From Aquanectria penicillioides (taxonomy: Eukaryota > Ascomycota > Sordariomycetes > Hypocreales > Nectriaceae): a stretch of DNA of 64,000 nt. Below the pieces are notes generated by a model. It did no database searches. It was not told where the DNA came from and saw nothing but the letters and a program-made list of their open reading frames with translations. The position numbers and the translations under genes are program-made. Positions 11,731-22,020 of the stretch are shown here, piece after piece. Position 1 is the first letter of the stretch, and each line of letters starts with the position of its first letter. The DNA is taken from positions 3,100,746 through 3,164,745 of the forward strand of contig PYIU01000001.1 in assembly GCA_003415625.1 (NCBI GenBank), given 5' to 3'.

Positions 11731-11775
11731 CTAGCTGTGCGAATGAGATCACGTGATATCTCGCACAGCTAGCTG
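11731..11775. repeat. Imperfect palindrome centred on CACGTG
   Basis: AGCTGTGCGA on the left and TCGCACAGCT on the right surround GATCACGTGATATC, making a hairpin-capable inverted repeat of about 38 bp. It directly follows the tRNA-like segment. Role unknown. Confidence 0.5.
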
Positions 11776-12361
11776 TGCAAATAAGATCCGTTACTAAGTC
11801 GGATGTGTGTGCGGTAAATATCTGTTGGAAGGAACGGGATGTCGGCCCCGGCATTCACCGAAGTCCGGTTCCACACCTGAAATACTAGGCACACGGGACA
11901 TAGTATGATCCACCAAGGGACACCCCTTTTTCCCCTTTCTAGCTTAGACAACATAATCAAGACTGGTTACGATGACTGTGGCGTGACCCTATCACCAAGA
12001 ATATCTCACTTTTCCCCGCCAATTCCAACGATCAATAGCATCATAGACTCTCATTTCCAGTTTCCGAACCTTTATTCTACTATCATTAGTGAAATTGACC
12101 TTCCCTCTTGCTTCCCTGATGACATACTTCCACCTGAAGGCCAATATACCTCACGGGAGGAACTTCATACAGCAATCAATGCTTAGCCAGCCCCACAAGG
12201 CTATGTGTCACGCGTAAAACCCACTATGCCACTAGCAAAAGTGTAAGGCACCTCACTTCAGGTACTAATGCAAATAGGCCACATATACTCGCGACACTAT
12301 GCCTTTATGATTAAAAACTCCTTAAAGACCACAAGTGGAACAACTAGAGTTATCTTCAGTT

Positions 12362-12501
12362 TCTGACGAATGGGGTGGCATGCCCACTAGACCAATAGAC
12401 CAAAAGATCAAGCAATTCAGGCACAACGTGCCGGAATTGTGCCACACAACTGTATATAAGGGCCTGTCGTCGCACATTGGCGCGCCAGCGCTATCCTTAC
12501 A
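12362..12501 (-). mobile_element. 140-bp element, family E
   Basis: Reverse copy of the element at 49727-49858, flanked by a perfect 5-bp duplication CAGTT (12357-12361 and 12502-12506). It ends CCTTACA and begins TCTGACGAATGG, with one change from the TGTGACGAATGG of the other copy. It is inserted in the MULE coding sequence. Confidence 0.8.
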
Positions 12502-12638
12502 CAGTTGTGACCGTGGTGCAGGGCAAACTCCCCCACTCTCTTCTAAGGAACGACTTCAGAACACTCCATCACGCCATACAGGATGACTCTTCTCTATCAT
12601 AGCAAAGGAGAGCCTCTGCAAGACTGTATGGACTTGAA

Positions 12639-12831
12639 TGTAAGGGTTGGCTGATCAGGGTGACACGAGATGGGTCTCTGGGTGACTTGTGTATTGTATG
12701 TAAGCTTCAACTTGCCGAGCGTTGGTCTACCGCTCGGCGATGTGTCTTTTATCTGAGGTGTGGCGGTGTACCTGTGTGGCTGTGCTTAAGAGCCCCGCCA
12801 CCTATTAAGGTGAGTCCTCTATCTCTTCACA
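12639..12831 (+). mobile_element. Solo-LTR-like element, family F, copy 1 (193 bp)
   Basis: Starts TGTAAGGGTTGGCTGATC and ends CTCTTCACA. Flanks TTGAA and TTTAA differ at one base, so this is an imperfect 5-bp duplication. Closely similar to copy 2 at 13125. Inserted in the MULE. Confidence 0.75.
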
Positions 12832-13124
12832 TTTAACACATCGTCCTAGGGCTAGATTTAATCAACATAATCATAAACCAAGCTTTAGGCCAATAGCACA
12901 TCCAACACATCGTCAAATGTCAGACCTAGATCAATCTACAGTCCAACAACTGCCAATACTAGCAGTGCACCAAAAGAAATTACATCCTACTTGCGCACTA
13001 CCTCAAATAAGCTTGCCATACAACAAGATATCTACAATTGCATTGCACAAGGCAAAAGAGAGCTTGCCAAAAGTCAAAGCAATATACAAGCTCTTGCCAG
13101 TAAGCTTGAGAGTAAGGGCTTCTA

Positions 13125-13308
13125 TGTAAGGGTTGGCTGATCAGGGTGACACCAGATGGGTCTCTGGGTAACTTGTATATTGTATGTAAGCTTCAACTTG
13201 CCGAGCGTTGGTCTACCGCTCGGCGATGTGTCTTTTATCCGAAGTGTGGCTGTGTGGCTGTGCCTAAGAGCCCCGCCACCTGCTAAGTGAATCGTCTATC
13301 TCTTCACA
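13125..13308 (+). mobile_element. Solo-LTR-like element, family F, copy 2 (184 bp)
   Basis: Same ends as copy 1, with a perfect 5-bp duplication TTCTA (13120-13124 and 13309-13313). MULE coding sequence lies on both sides and between the two copies ('ALASKLESKGFY' before it). The copies are therefore independent insertions, not LTRs of one short retroelement. Confidence 0.85.
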
Positions 13309-13608
13309 TTCTAGAGTCAAATATATCTTAATGAAAGCAAAAGCGTTAAGGCTGTATTATTTGCACATCCAAAGTCTTTACTATATCTCAAGTCCTATCC
13401 AGATATACTTATTTTAGACTGTACATATAAAACCAATAAGTATAAAATGCCCTTTCTTAATATAGTTGGTATTAATGCTTATTAACGGTCCTTCTATATT
13501 GCATTCGCATTTCTTAGTGGTAAGGAAGAGTCAGACTTTCTCTGGGCTCTCTAATGATTATGGAGTATGTATGAGTTTCATTATATAGGGCTTTCATCTG
13601 TAATACTT

Positions 13609-13678
13609 TGTTGGTGGACGGGGACACTGGCCAAAACACACACCCCACCCAGAAGGGTATAGGGTAAGCAGATTCGGT
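13609..13678 (+). mobile_element. Truncated family G element (left end)
   Basis: TGTTGGTGGACGGGGACACT through GCAGATTCGG matches the left end of the G element at 49030. It ends where a family B copy begins. Confidence 0.65.
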
Positions 13679-13951
13679 TGTAGAAAGCTACAAGGCATAG
13701 AGCATTGAGTGAGCGACCAGGGAAAAATGACTTCAATTACTCTATGCGAGCTAACTGATCAATTCTGTGATGAAGGGCAAGAACTAAAACAATAGACTAT
13801 GGGAAACTATTGTACATCTTTTGAACCATTCAATCCTTCGCTTAGCATTTCCATGAGCAGCATAATGTTTGCTGCTTGCTAGATCTCGCCTATTAGTTTC
13901 AGTAGGCGGGATGTTTGCGGTTTGCGTCGCTTAAAATCATGTGGTCCAACA
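13679..13951 (-). mobile_element. Family B element, reverse copy
   Basis: Runs from TGTAGAAAGCTAC to GTGGTCCAACA. The flanks (TCGGT, TCATT) do not match, so no target duplication survives. It is followed directly by a piece of a second B copy in forward orientation, suggesting rearrangement. Confidence 0.8.
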
Positions 13952-14003
13952 TCATTTTTGCTTGGTCGCTCACTCAATGCTCTATGTCTTGTAGCTTTCT
14001 ACA
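13952..14003 (+). mobile_element. Family B fragment (3' end only)
   Basis: The last 52 bp of family B, ending GTAGCTTTCTACA, in head-on contact with the reverse B copy to its left. Confidence 0.75.
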
Positions 14004-15133
14004 GGTCCATGTCCCAAAATACGTCTGTCCCAAAAAACGTCGGTCCCTTTCGTATTATAAAGCAACACCAATGTTGCTATATGTCTAAATAAAAAAAGTC
14101 AATCTTTTCCTCTCGTCGTGTCCAACGATTTCACGTCCCGTTCAAAAGTGTATATAAGTATCTCTCCCTCCAGTCAAGTGTATGCCTCCCCGAGTGCAGT
14201 GAATGCAGCGCTGCCAGCGCGTAATGACATGGAACGTCAGTGTCGTGTACCAAGTATACCGATCAATCATAACCAGTGATGCTGTCTCCGCCAGTCTCGC
14301 TCTCACTCAATCAACCATCTTCTCGAAGTCGATGGGAGGGGGATCCCCCTCTTTATCCCCCCTAGTGGCTCCTCCCCACTCCACATTAAAAGCTGCGGAC
14401 ACTTCTTACTGGTCAGCATTGCGTCCTCCGACGATCTTCACTCCCTCCGTCGCTCATCCTCTTAGCCTGTAACTTCCCAGTCGTATTCCACTCCTTCTCA
14501 GTTTATCACACAGCTTGTTCCGGTGGTCTCCGCCACCTCCACCGCTCTACTCACGTTCGTGTCTTCCGTCGCTGTCGCTCCCTCAGGCCATCCTCCGCTC
14601 CACTTCGTTCCGTTCCGGGTCGTGGTCATTTCACATGACACACTGACACACTATCACACTTATATACAAAGTTAAGGGTCTCTTCCGTAACCTGACAGTT
14701 ACTTCAGAGATATAAGTGTTTTGCACTCACTTCGTTCGTACTCTTCATGTCGCTTCCCATGCTCCATCTCGTTTTGACACCTCCTCTCGTCGTTGCCTCA
14801 CATTTCAGTCATCCCTTCCTTCCATGTGGTGTCAGTGTCTGTTCATTCGTGCCCCACCACTCATTCAGCTCCCGCTCACTCGGTCATCCCCCCTCGTCTC
14901 CATTCCACTCCGTTCTCACATGTCCATGTGCATGACTCGATCATCATCGCTCTCTACACATATCACCACTTCATTCGTGGTGTTGACGAGGAGTTGAGTT
15001 GGTCGCTGCGCTCCGGGTAAGGAATCCTCTGGATCTTTTGGTCAACTTATTGTCAATCCCTCCTCTTCACTCTCGGGCTTGCCGACATCCGTCACTCCGT
15101 TCCTTTGGTGATCCCTCCGTTCAACGTCGAGAC
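14004..15133. other. Pyrimidine-rich, strand-biased tract without a gene
   Basis: About 14,150-15,130 is strongly C/T-rich on the + strand, with many CTC, TCC and CGTT runs. Open frames translate to Ser/Thr/Pro/His-rich strings without family resemblance. Two similar words (GTCCCAAAATACGTC and GTCCCAAAAAACGTC) occur at about 14,010-14,040. No gene is called. Confidence 0.5.
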
Positions 15134-15769
15134 TCACCAACGTGCACTCTGTAGGTCCTCCATAAACCTACCTTGACTACACCTTTCTAAAAGGAAACAA
15201 TTATATACAGTCTGAAACCATTCTCCATAAACTAGACCATTATGCTCATCAGGCCCATCTAAATCACTCAATTTATCAGCACAAACGTCCATAACAACTG
15301 CTAGCGTTGTCATAGACGAGCAGAACCGTAAATCGTCATTCATCCTCATGTCTGAAAGCTTCCACATTAATAAACAAACATCGCCAAGTACATCACTTGG
15401 ACATAACATCAACAAGCCCGACCGAAAGTCATCACCTAAAAAAGGTAAAAAATTCACTTCATTAAAAACCTGTTTGAATGACACAGCATCATCCAATGAA
15501 AAGATATGCACTACCAAAAAAGGCGACAACGTCCTTGGAATGTCCTTGTTTGATCTGTCCATCACAGGACGAGCAGAAAGTAAAAGATTCTGCACCTCCC
15601 GTTTGACACTCTCCGTAAACCATATCACCCTGTATATAAGTGCGATAGTGTGTCGATCATCTCCAAAATCCCAAACTTCTTTCCAACTACACGGATCTAA
15701 CATAAGACAGAATGGAAAAGCAGGCGCAGCGCCAAGACAATCATCCATTTGCTCCCACCAAAGTCGCAC
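15134..15769 (-). CDS. Hypothetical ORF, 211 residues, no recognised family
   Basis: An open frame whose composition is protein-like (Trp, Phe, Leu, Asp mixed; 'DPCSWKEVWDFGDD', 'RPVMDRSNKDIPRTLSPF'). I recognise no domain. The opposite strand carries a 145-codon frame over the same region, so one may be a shadow. It lies between a strand-biased tract and a foldback repeat and may be part of an undescribed mobile element or a remnant. No function is proposed. Confidence 0.3.
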   Translation of the reverse strand: MRLWWEQMDDCLGAAPAFPFCLMLDPCSWKEVWDFGDDRHTIALIYRVIWFTESVKREVQNLLLSARPVMDRSNKDIPRTLSPFLVVHIFSLDDAVSFKQVFNEVNFLPFLGDDFRSGLLMLCPSDVLGDVCLLMWKLSDMRMNDDLRFCSSMTTLAVVMDVCADKLSDLDGPDEHNGLVYGEWFQTVYNCFLLERCSQGRFMEDLQSARW

Positions 15770-15949
15770 CGACCTAAGTACATAAACGCGTACCCATAGA
15801 TTAACAAAATCACTAGCTATCTAGTCTCCTCGGCGTAACAGGACAACAGGCAGAGTTCTCACTCTGGTTATAAGATCATCCAAGATGTTATATCGTCAGT
15901 CCAAGAAAAGACAGACTGAGGACACAAGACCAACCTGTGTTCTTTACAT

Positions 15950-16880
15950 GTCACATGGCCATGTTCGAGGGGTCACAAAAACCCCTCCCCGATTGAGGGT
16001 GTCAGCCGAAGGAACTGATCAATACAATCATCAGGATTTGATCCACCCCTCGATTGACGGAAGTCACCATGATTGAATGTGCCTGCCCATATCGAACAAA
16101 TTCAACCCCCTTAAGCATCGTACACATGGGCGTACATCTAACATAAGTCCCAAAGTGGCATGAATGAGGTACTATCAGCCACTTAATTTTCTACCCCGCT
16201 ATTTCCTATTTCAAGTTCGAGAGCATGTCCCGAAATGGCAACGTCCCCTCCTATTATGAACTCAGATTCTTATTCCTGGTGTGTGTGTAGATGTCATGAA
16301 CCCAGATTGTTATTACTGGTGTGTGTGTAGATGTCATGAACCCAGATTCTTATTCCTGGTGTGTGTGGATAAGGTGGGGATAAATCCCTCAGCCAGGTCT
16401 TTGTCAGGTTGTGTATGTGTTATAATGATATTACTATGGATGAGGGGTTAAAAGCATGTACTAAGACCTGGCTGAGGGATTTATCCCCACCTTATCCACA
16501 CACACACCAGGAATAAGTTTAACCCCTCATCTATAGTAATATCATTGTAACACATACACAACCTGACAAAATCCCTCAGGCCGGTCTTAGTACATGTGTT
16601 CGATACGGGCAGGCACATTCAATCACGGTGACTTCCGTCAATCGAGGGGTGGATCAATTCCTGATGATTGTATTGATCAGGGGTCTAGGCTGACCCCCTC
16701 CTTCGAGGGAGGGTTTTTTTGTGCTTCCCTGACGGCTTGAGTAATATTATTATATTGCATACAATGGATGAAATCATCCCCCTTAATCACACACGCGGCG
16801 TACATCTAACAACATGCTTTTAGCCCCTCATCCATAGTAATATCATTATAACACATACACGACCTGACAGTAATACCGGC
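15950..16880. repeat. Large composite foldback/inverted repeat with tandem units
   Basis: An outer inverted pair joins about 15,990-16,105 to 16,600-16,715 (for example CACCCCTCGATTGACGGAAG against its complement). Two inner pairs interlock: about 16,358-16,403 with 16,463-16,509, and 16,406-16,457 with 16,516-16,567. Three tandem units of about 40 bp containing 'CATGAACCCAGATT' or close variants lie at about 16,253-16,373. The word CGTACATCTAACA recurs at both outer edges as a direct repeat. No coding capacity is evident. It could be the end of an unrecognised transposon or a foldback element. Confidence 0.7.
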
Positions 16881-17044
16881 GTTACAAAGTTAAAATAGTC
16901 CAATCAATAGTTTCGTATGCGTTGAAATGAATGATGACATTGCTATGGAGGACCCGTGGCAGGGCCGAGAGGCGTGCTATTCGGATTCCGCTATTCTCAA
17001 TCCTGCATTCTTTTCGAACTTCATTTTTCACATCTCAACGCATC

Positions 17045-17880
17045 ATGGCGACAGGTTTGGCTTGCAAGTATGAGATCAACGCCGACATGGGCGAAGGGTT
17101 CGGTCGATGGAGGATAGTAAATTTGAAAAATCTCTCGTTACATTATGATTGCTCTCTAATACCATTGTGTAGGGACCGGACGAAGAATTAATGCCCTTTA
17201 TTGATGCCGCAAACATTGCTTGCGGGTTTCACGCTGGTGATCCTTCGATTGTGTTAAAAACCATTCGCCTATGCAAGAAACATGGTGTTAAAGCAGGTGC
17301 TCATCCAGGGTTACAAGACTTATTTGGGTTTGGCCGGAGGAAAATCGAGGTCGATACAGCAGATATGTACGCCATGGTCCTTTACCAAATCGGTTCTCTG
17401 AAAGCGATGTTGGATGCCGAAGGTGTAGAGCTCTCTCACATCAAGCCACACGGTGAGCTCTTCTTTTACATGCAAAGAGACAAGGCCATAATGAAAGCTT
17501 TTCTTGAGGCCTGCGCTACGTTCAAGGTCCCTGTTTATGGGTCTCAAAATCCTGAGCAGGAAGCCATGTGTGGCGAGATGGGCATCCCCTTCCAAGGTGA
17601 AGTCTACGTCGACGTCGATTACTCGCCAGAGGGGAAGCTAGTTCCTGTGTCACAGTCTCAATCTGTCACGCCGGAGTTGTGTCAAAACCGTGCACTTGAC
17701 GCGACCATGACCGATGCTGGAAAAGATATCAACGGCTCAAAGTTTAGCTTTGGCTTCAACGGCAAGCCCTTTAGCATCTGCATTCATTCAGATGCTCCCA
17801 CGGTCCTCCAAAATGCCAAAGCGGTGCGCAAGGCAGTAGATAAAGCCAACCAGTCGAAGTTTGCTTTGGTGTGGACATAA
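17045..17880 (+). CDS. LamB/YcsF family protein, PxpA-like 5-oxoprolinase subunit A homologue
   Basis: Two exons (17045-17116 and 17173-17880) with a 56-nt intron (GTAAAT...TGTAG) rebuild 'EGFGRWRI|GPDEELMPF' and give 259 residues. Family motifs are present: 'INADMGEGFG' at the N-terminus, 'ANIACGFHAGDPS', 'GVKAGAHPGLQDLFGFGRR' and 'IKPHGELF'. Bacterial PxpA acts with PxpB and PxpC (KipI and KipA) in ATP-dependent opening of 5-oxoproline. Here a protein with fused KipA and KipI domains is encoded about 5 kb downstream on the same strand, supporting a joint role. The ATG at 17045 is chosen because the motif starts directly after it; an in-frame start at 16931 would add a 38-residue basic leader. 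Confidence 0.9.
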
Positions 17881-18510
17881 GCTTTGTCTGCCTTGATGCT
17901 AAACTCTGAAGGGTCTCGTTACTTGCAGCCTACGACTAATTTGAGTGCTTAGTCGAGGCGTGAAGAATGTGCTCCAAAACCAAAGCAGATCTGCTAGCGA
18001 CAAGGGCATCAACAGCAGAAGCTGTCACTGCCGCGATCTGATGCGATGTTGGTTGACCCGGCTGTGTATTTTGTGAGAGCATCAAAGAGAAAGAAGTCAA
18101 GTCATTGTCTGAAGGGCTCAATAAGTTGGCCGCGCGGTCGCGACTGCCAGGGTGCTGGGGCCACCTTGATGTTATCAATGTGGGGTACGGCGCTTTACTG
18201 TATCAAGTTTCACCCATGGCCCCAAGAGATAAGGATCCGAGAAACTGGGCGTGACAGATCGGGGTAGAAATGGCTTACTATCATTTCCTCTCATGGGCAA
18301 CTGCTTTGCAGGGACCTCGGGAAGGAAATACAAAAGAATACATGATCCTTGACTAGCATCCTGATGGTTTTTAAGAATAAAGTCTTGCTCGTTTCACTTG
18401 TCTGCTGGTCAACACCAGAGGGAATAGCCTTCCATCGCCGATTTTTGGTTCGCTTGATTGTTTGACTCTATTACCAGGTCTTCCAATAAGACGTCACCTC
18501 ACGAACCCCA
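17881..18510. other. Intergenic between YcsF and MFS genes
   Basis: Terminator and promoter spacer between two co-oriented genes. No further gene or repeat seen. Confidence 0.5.
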
Positions 18511-20218
18511 ATGGCGTCTCAAGTGCCAATTCCCGGCACCGTCCAGCTGGTTGATGTTCAAGGCATCTTTGACGTCAAGCATGGCCAGCACTCTCGAGAC
18601 ATTGTGCTCGTTCCACAGCCCACAGATGATCCCGATGGCCCCCTGCGCTGGACAGTCCCACGCAAGACAAGAAACATCATATGCGCCATGACATGGTGTT
18701 TTTTTGTTGCCGCCATGATTTCTGGTTTATCACCCGCATACCTTTTGATTGAGCAGGATACTGGCCTTTCAGTTGCCGACTTGAGCACTGGCAACGGCCT
18801 CCTCTTCCTCTTTCTTGGTTGGGGAACTACGATCACGCAATGCCTTTCGCTTAATTACGGTCGGCGTCTTACCCTCATGATCTCTATCATCTTGTCTACT
18901 GCTGTGACCGTCTGGACCACGTACGTTCAGTCAAGAGGAGAGTTCTTCGCCAATCGTGTTCTGCTTGGCATCGTCTCTTCACCTCAAGAAACGCTTATTG
19001 AAGTCATTATCGGCGACATCTTCTTTGCTCACGACCGAGGCTTTTACATGGGAGCGTATAGCTGGACTCTTTGGTGCGGTGCATTCCTAGCGCCTGTCGT
19101 ATCTGGCTATGTTGCGCAGGAACTTGGGTGGCGATGGATCCAGTACATCTTGGCCTTTATTGGGGCCAGTGTTACGGTGATTACATTCTTTTTCTTCGAA
19201 GAAACCATGTTTTACCGTAGCCATAACATCGAAGGCATTCCCGATATCCCTGGAGCGGAACCAACAAGCGCCAAAGATATTTCAAGAACACTAGAGAGCA
19301 ATGCCGCAGGTGTACTCGAAAAGGAGAGTCATCAAAAGACGCTAGACCAATACCTAAGCTACAGTTCACGATCAATCTGCTCTCCAACAACGGAAAGCAC
19401 TAAGACCTACCTTGAAAAGTTGAAGCTTTGGGGATATCACGACCCAAGACAGCCCAACCCATTCAAAGTTTTCTTCCTGCCCATACGATTGCTATTCATG
19501 TTCCCCGGAATGGGCTTTGGCGGCTTGCTTGTCGGTGGTATTCTTGCCTGGTACAACGTCGTCGGGGGCTCATTGGCACTGATCCTTGGCAACCCGCCTT
19601 ACAACTTCAGTGCCAATAACATTGGTCTGACTTATCTCGCTTCTGTTGTTGGCGTTACTATTGGTTGTTTTCTTTCTGGTTGGGCATCGGATGCCCTCGC
19701 TCTTCGCATTGCCCGTAAGAATAGAGGAGTTATGGAGCCAGAGCAACGCCTTTGGACGTGTCTTGTTGCGCTAGTCATGCATCCCGTTGGCTGTCTCCTT
19801 TATGGGGTGGGAGCATCATATCATATCCATTGGATTGGGGCTGTGTTTGGCCTTGGTGTCATTTCCATCACCCTACCGATGGGTTCCAACCTTGCTTTCA
19901 CATACATTCTTGATAGCTACAAGGAGGTTGCTGGAGAGGGACTTGTATCGGCGATCCTAATTCGCAACATGATGGGTAAGCTTTCCACTGGGAATCACTA
20001 TCGGTTAACTAACCCTGTTAGGCTTTGCTTTTGGATACGCAGTTGTTCCAATGATTGAAAATCTTAGTCTTCGGTATGCCTTTGTGCTTATTGCCATCTT
20101 GGGCCTAGCAGTTTGGTGTACCGCTGTTGTCATGATATTTGTTGGCAAGTCTCTGAGGCGTTTCACTGCACCATCGTATTGGGATCTCGTTGAGCAATAT
20201 GGTGCCACTGCTCATTGA
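18511..20218 (+). CDS. MFS transporter (DHA1-like drug/metabolite:proton antiporter)
   Basis: Two exons (18511-19975 and 20022-20218) with a 46-nt intron (GTAAGC...CTAACCCTGTTAG) give 553 residues. The N-terminal cytosolic segment contains 'DDPDGPLRWTVPRKTRN', typical of DHA1 fungal transporters, followed by about six membrane segments with 'LNYGRRLTL' in the loop after TM2-TM3. A charged central loop of about 90 residues comes next, then the second six-helix bundle. Without splicing the last helix would be lost. Its place between the YcsF-like and biotin-dependent enzyme genes suggests it carries their substrate or product, but substrate cannot be read from sequence. Confidence 0.9.
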
Positions 20219-20830
20219 TATCAATCGAGAAGCAATGTCTCGGAGTAGCTTGGAAGTAATCAAGGATCAAAGTCTCGTCATAATAAAACGAAGCACAGGA
20301 CGCTTTTCTCGATAGAGCACCAAGTTATTCCGTATTGTATTCGATCGTGATTGTCTAATAGTCTAGCCCGTGATCGAGATATGTATGGACTAGGTTTTTT
20401 ATAGTTTGACTGCTGGGACATCAAATGAAATGAGAATAGAAAGCCGGCCTCTCCCTCACTCCCTCCGAGCATAACTTAGGTCTAGGTTTATGATAACGAT
20501 ATCACATTTGAATACTGTCAAGCAAACGGCGAACGCCCCTTGCAGGACCAATAGGGTGTTCCTATATCTCGTGACACAACCCCTTTTGTACGGGGAATAT
20601 ATTCCGGAAATTCACTGTCAATATCTTTGAATGTGCTAGTAGCTCACTTCTGTGCTGGTCTAGTCCGGTTTTACTTAATCTCTTTTTGTAGATAAGTCTC
20701 GTTCAGCCCGAAGGGCAGGTTCGAAGCCGAAGCCTCCCGAGCATTATAGTTCAAATCTAGTCACACGACAGCAAAATAGCGCAATTTGTTCGGATGTTGC
20801 AGGCCAGATTAATTATAACCACTACCCGTT
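20219..20830. other. Intergenic, nothing recognised
   Basis: 3' flank of the transporter gene up to the inverted-repeat element. No gene seen. Confidence 0.5.
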
Positions 20831-22020
20831 GGCATTGTGGGCCAGCCGCCTACCAACCTCGTCCCGAGGTTGGTCCGGAAAACCTGTGTCAGCCGGGAAA
20901 TTGTGTGTCACTTTTTGGGTGTGATCGGTAACGCCGGACAGTTCTGAGAACAAAACAGTTTCTGCATAAGTCACCGCCAAGACGCCGCCTTCCCTGATTA
21001 GTATGTGTATTTCCGTGCACAACGGCGAATGCACCGTCCCACTTGTATAATTCTTGAAAAAATGACTTTCCCCCTGCTTTTCGATGTACCACGCTAGCCG
21101 GGGCCGCTTAAGATGCCGAAAACAGTCTAGATGCCAAGGAATATAGTGTTTTTGTAGCCTCGCGGCAGGTTGTTTTGAATGGCTCCGTAGCTCTCGTTCA
21201 AAAACAACCTGCCGTAAGGCTATCTTGCAGTTATAACTGTTAAAGATGGCCTTTACAGTCGAATTGGGGCTCGATACTAACTTCATTGAACGCCTAGTCG
21301 TCGATGACCATGATGTCAATGACCTTAACCTAGCCCTAGCTACATTAGCATTTGTTCAATCCCTTGGGCAGGCAACCTTACGCACTAGGAATAGTCTGTA
21401 GGACGGTACTTGTTCAAAGTCACGCTAATTTATGCAGCGGATGTATCTTTTGATGTCTGTTCTCAATTCTGTCCGGCGTTACCGATCACACCCAAAAAAG
21501 GGTGTAAAATGCGATTTTGAGCCTCTTATTCTGCCGCCAATATATATTGTTGGATAGCTCGTATGACCACTTGATGACCTTGACCATGTGTGTGTATATT
21601 GTGTATGTTCAATCTAGCTTCCCCTTTTAGGTTAGGGGGGTCTATCTTTCCTTTTATTCCTAATACAGGCTAGCTGGCCGGAGCCTCGGCGAGCCTTCTC
21701 CGAGTCGGTCCCGACAATCCCCTGTTTCTCACGTGACTCCCTGGAGCACTGGTGTTCCAACATGCCTCCAATCCAACAGTATCTCTAACAGTTATGAAAC
21801 CGGACTCCGGCCCCGCACCCTCCGTGACGCCCGCATCACGATGTAAAGGAACCAACATTAGGACTATTTTTTAAAGAATTTATATATCAAGATTGAAAGC
21901 AGGGCCAAGGGCTAAAAAGGACCATTTTACACCAAAAAAGTGACACACAATTTCCCGGCTGACACAGGTTTTCCGGACCAACCTCGGGACGAGGTTGGTA
22001 GGCGGCTGGCCCACAATGCC
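20831..22020. mobile_element. Non-autonomous DNA element with 86-bp perfect terminal inverted repeats
   Basis: The first 86 bases (GGCATTGTGGGCCAGCCGCC... to 20916) are the exact reverse complement of the last 86 (ending GGCCCACAATGCC at 22020). A second inward copy of the subterminal sequence (ACGCCGGACAG with ATCGGTAACG) lies at about 21,465-21,500. A hairpin of about 60 bp sits at 21,160-21,220. I see no transposase and no clear target duplication, so the superfamily is unassigned. It sits between the MFS and carboxylase genes of the cluster. Confidence 0.8.
21548..21857 (-). mobile_element. Solo-LTR-like segment inside the inverted-repeat element
   Basis: TGTTGGATAGC at the left and GGAACCAACA at the right give TG...CA ends. 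The right end (reverse complement TGTTGGTTCCTTTACATCGT) matches the start of the segment at 47433. The 5-bp flanks do not match, so insertion boundaries are uncertain. Confidence 0.5.

Larger units (their letters stand above)
12060..13608 (+). pseudogene. Decayed MULE (FAR1-type) transposase split by three short insertions
   Basis: Pieces read in order: the N-terminal 'PPEGQYTSREELHTAINA' (about 12130-12185), 'CDRGAGQTPPLSSKERLQN' (from about 12508), 'QDIYNCIAQGKRELAKSQ' (from about 13036), then 'DCTYKTNKYKMPFLNIVGI' and 'FYIAFAFLSGKEESDF' (about 13417-13545). These are typical of fungal MULE transposases with a FAR1-like DNA-binding N-terminus. Stops (TAG, TAA, TGA) occur where Trp or Gln are expected. 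Three TSD-flanked elements (12362-12501, 12639-12831, 13125-13308) interrupt the frame. The 3' end is cut by repeat G at 13609. Non-functional. Confidence 0.8.

Noticed and set aside
12639..13308. Two similar about 190-bp direct repeats read as LTRs of a tiny (TRIM-type) retroelement
   Set aside because: The sequence between them encodes MULE transposase collinear with both flanks, and copy 2 has its own 5-bp duplication, so they are separate insertions.
15348..15785. 145-codon forward frame opposite the 211-residue reverse ORF
   Set aside because: Ser/Lys/Thr-rich composition without domain resemblance; the reverse frame looks more protein-like, though neither is certain.
16253..16373. Three tandem 40-bp units as a CRISPR-like array
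   Set aside because: No unique spacers, only three units, eukaryotic context, and the units are part of a larger foldback repeat.
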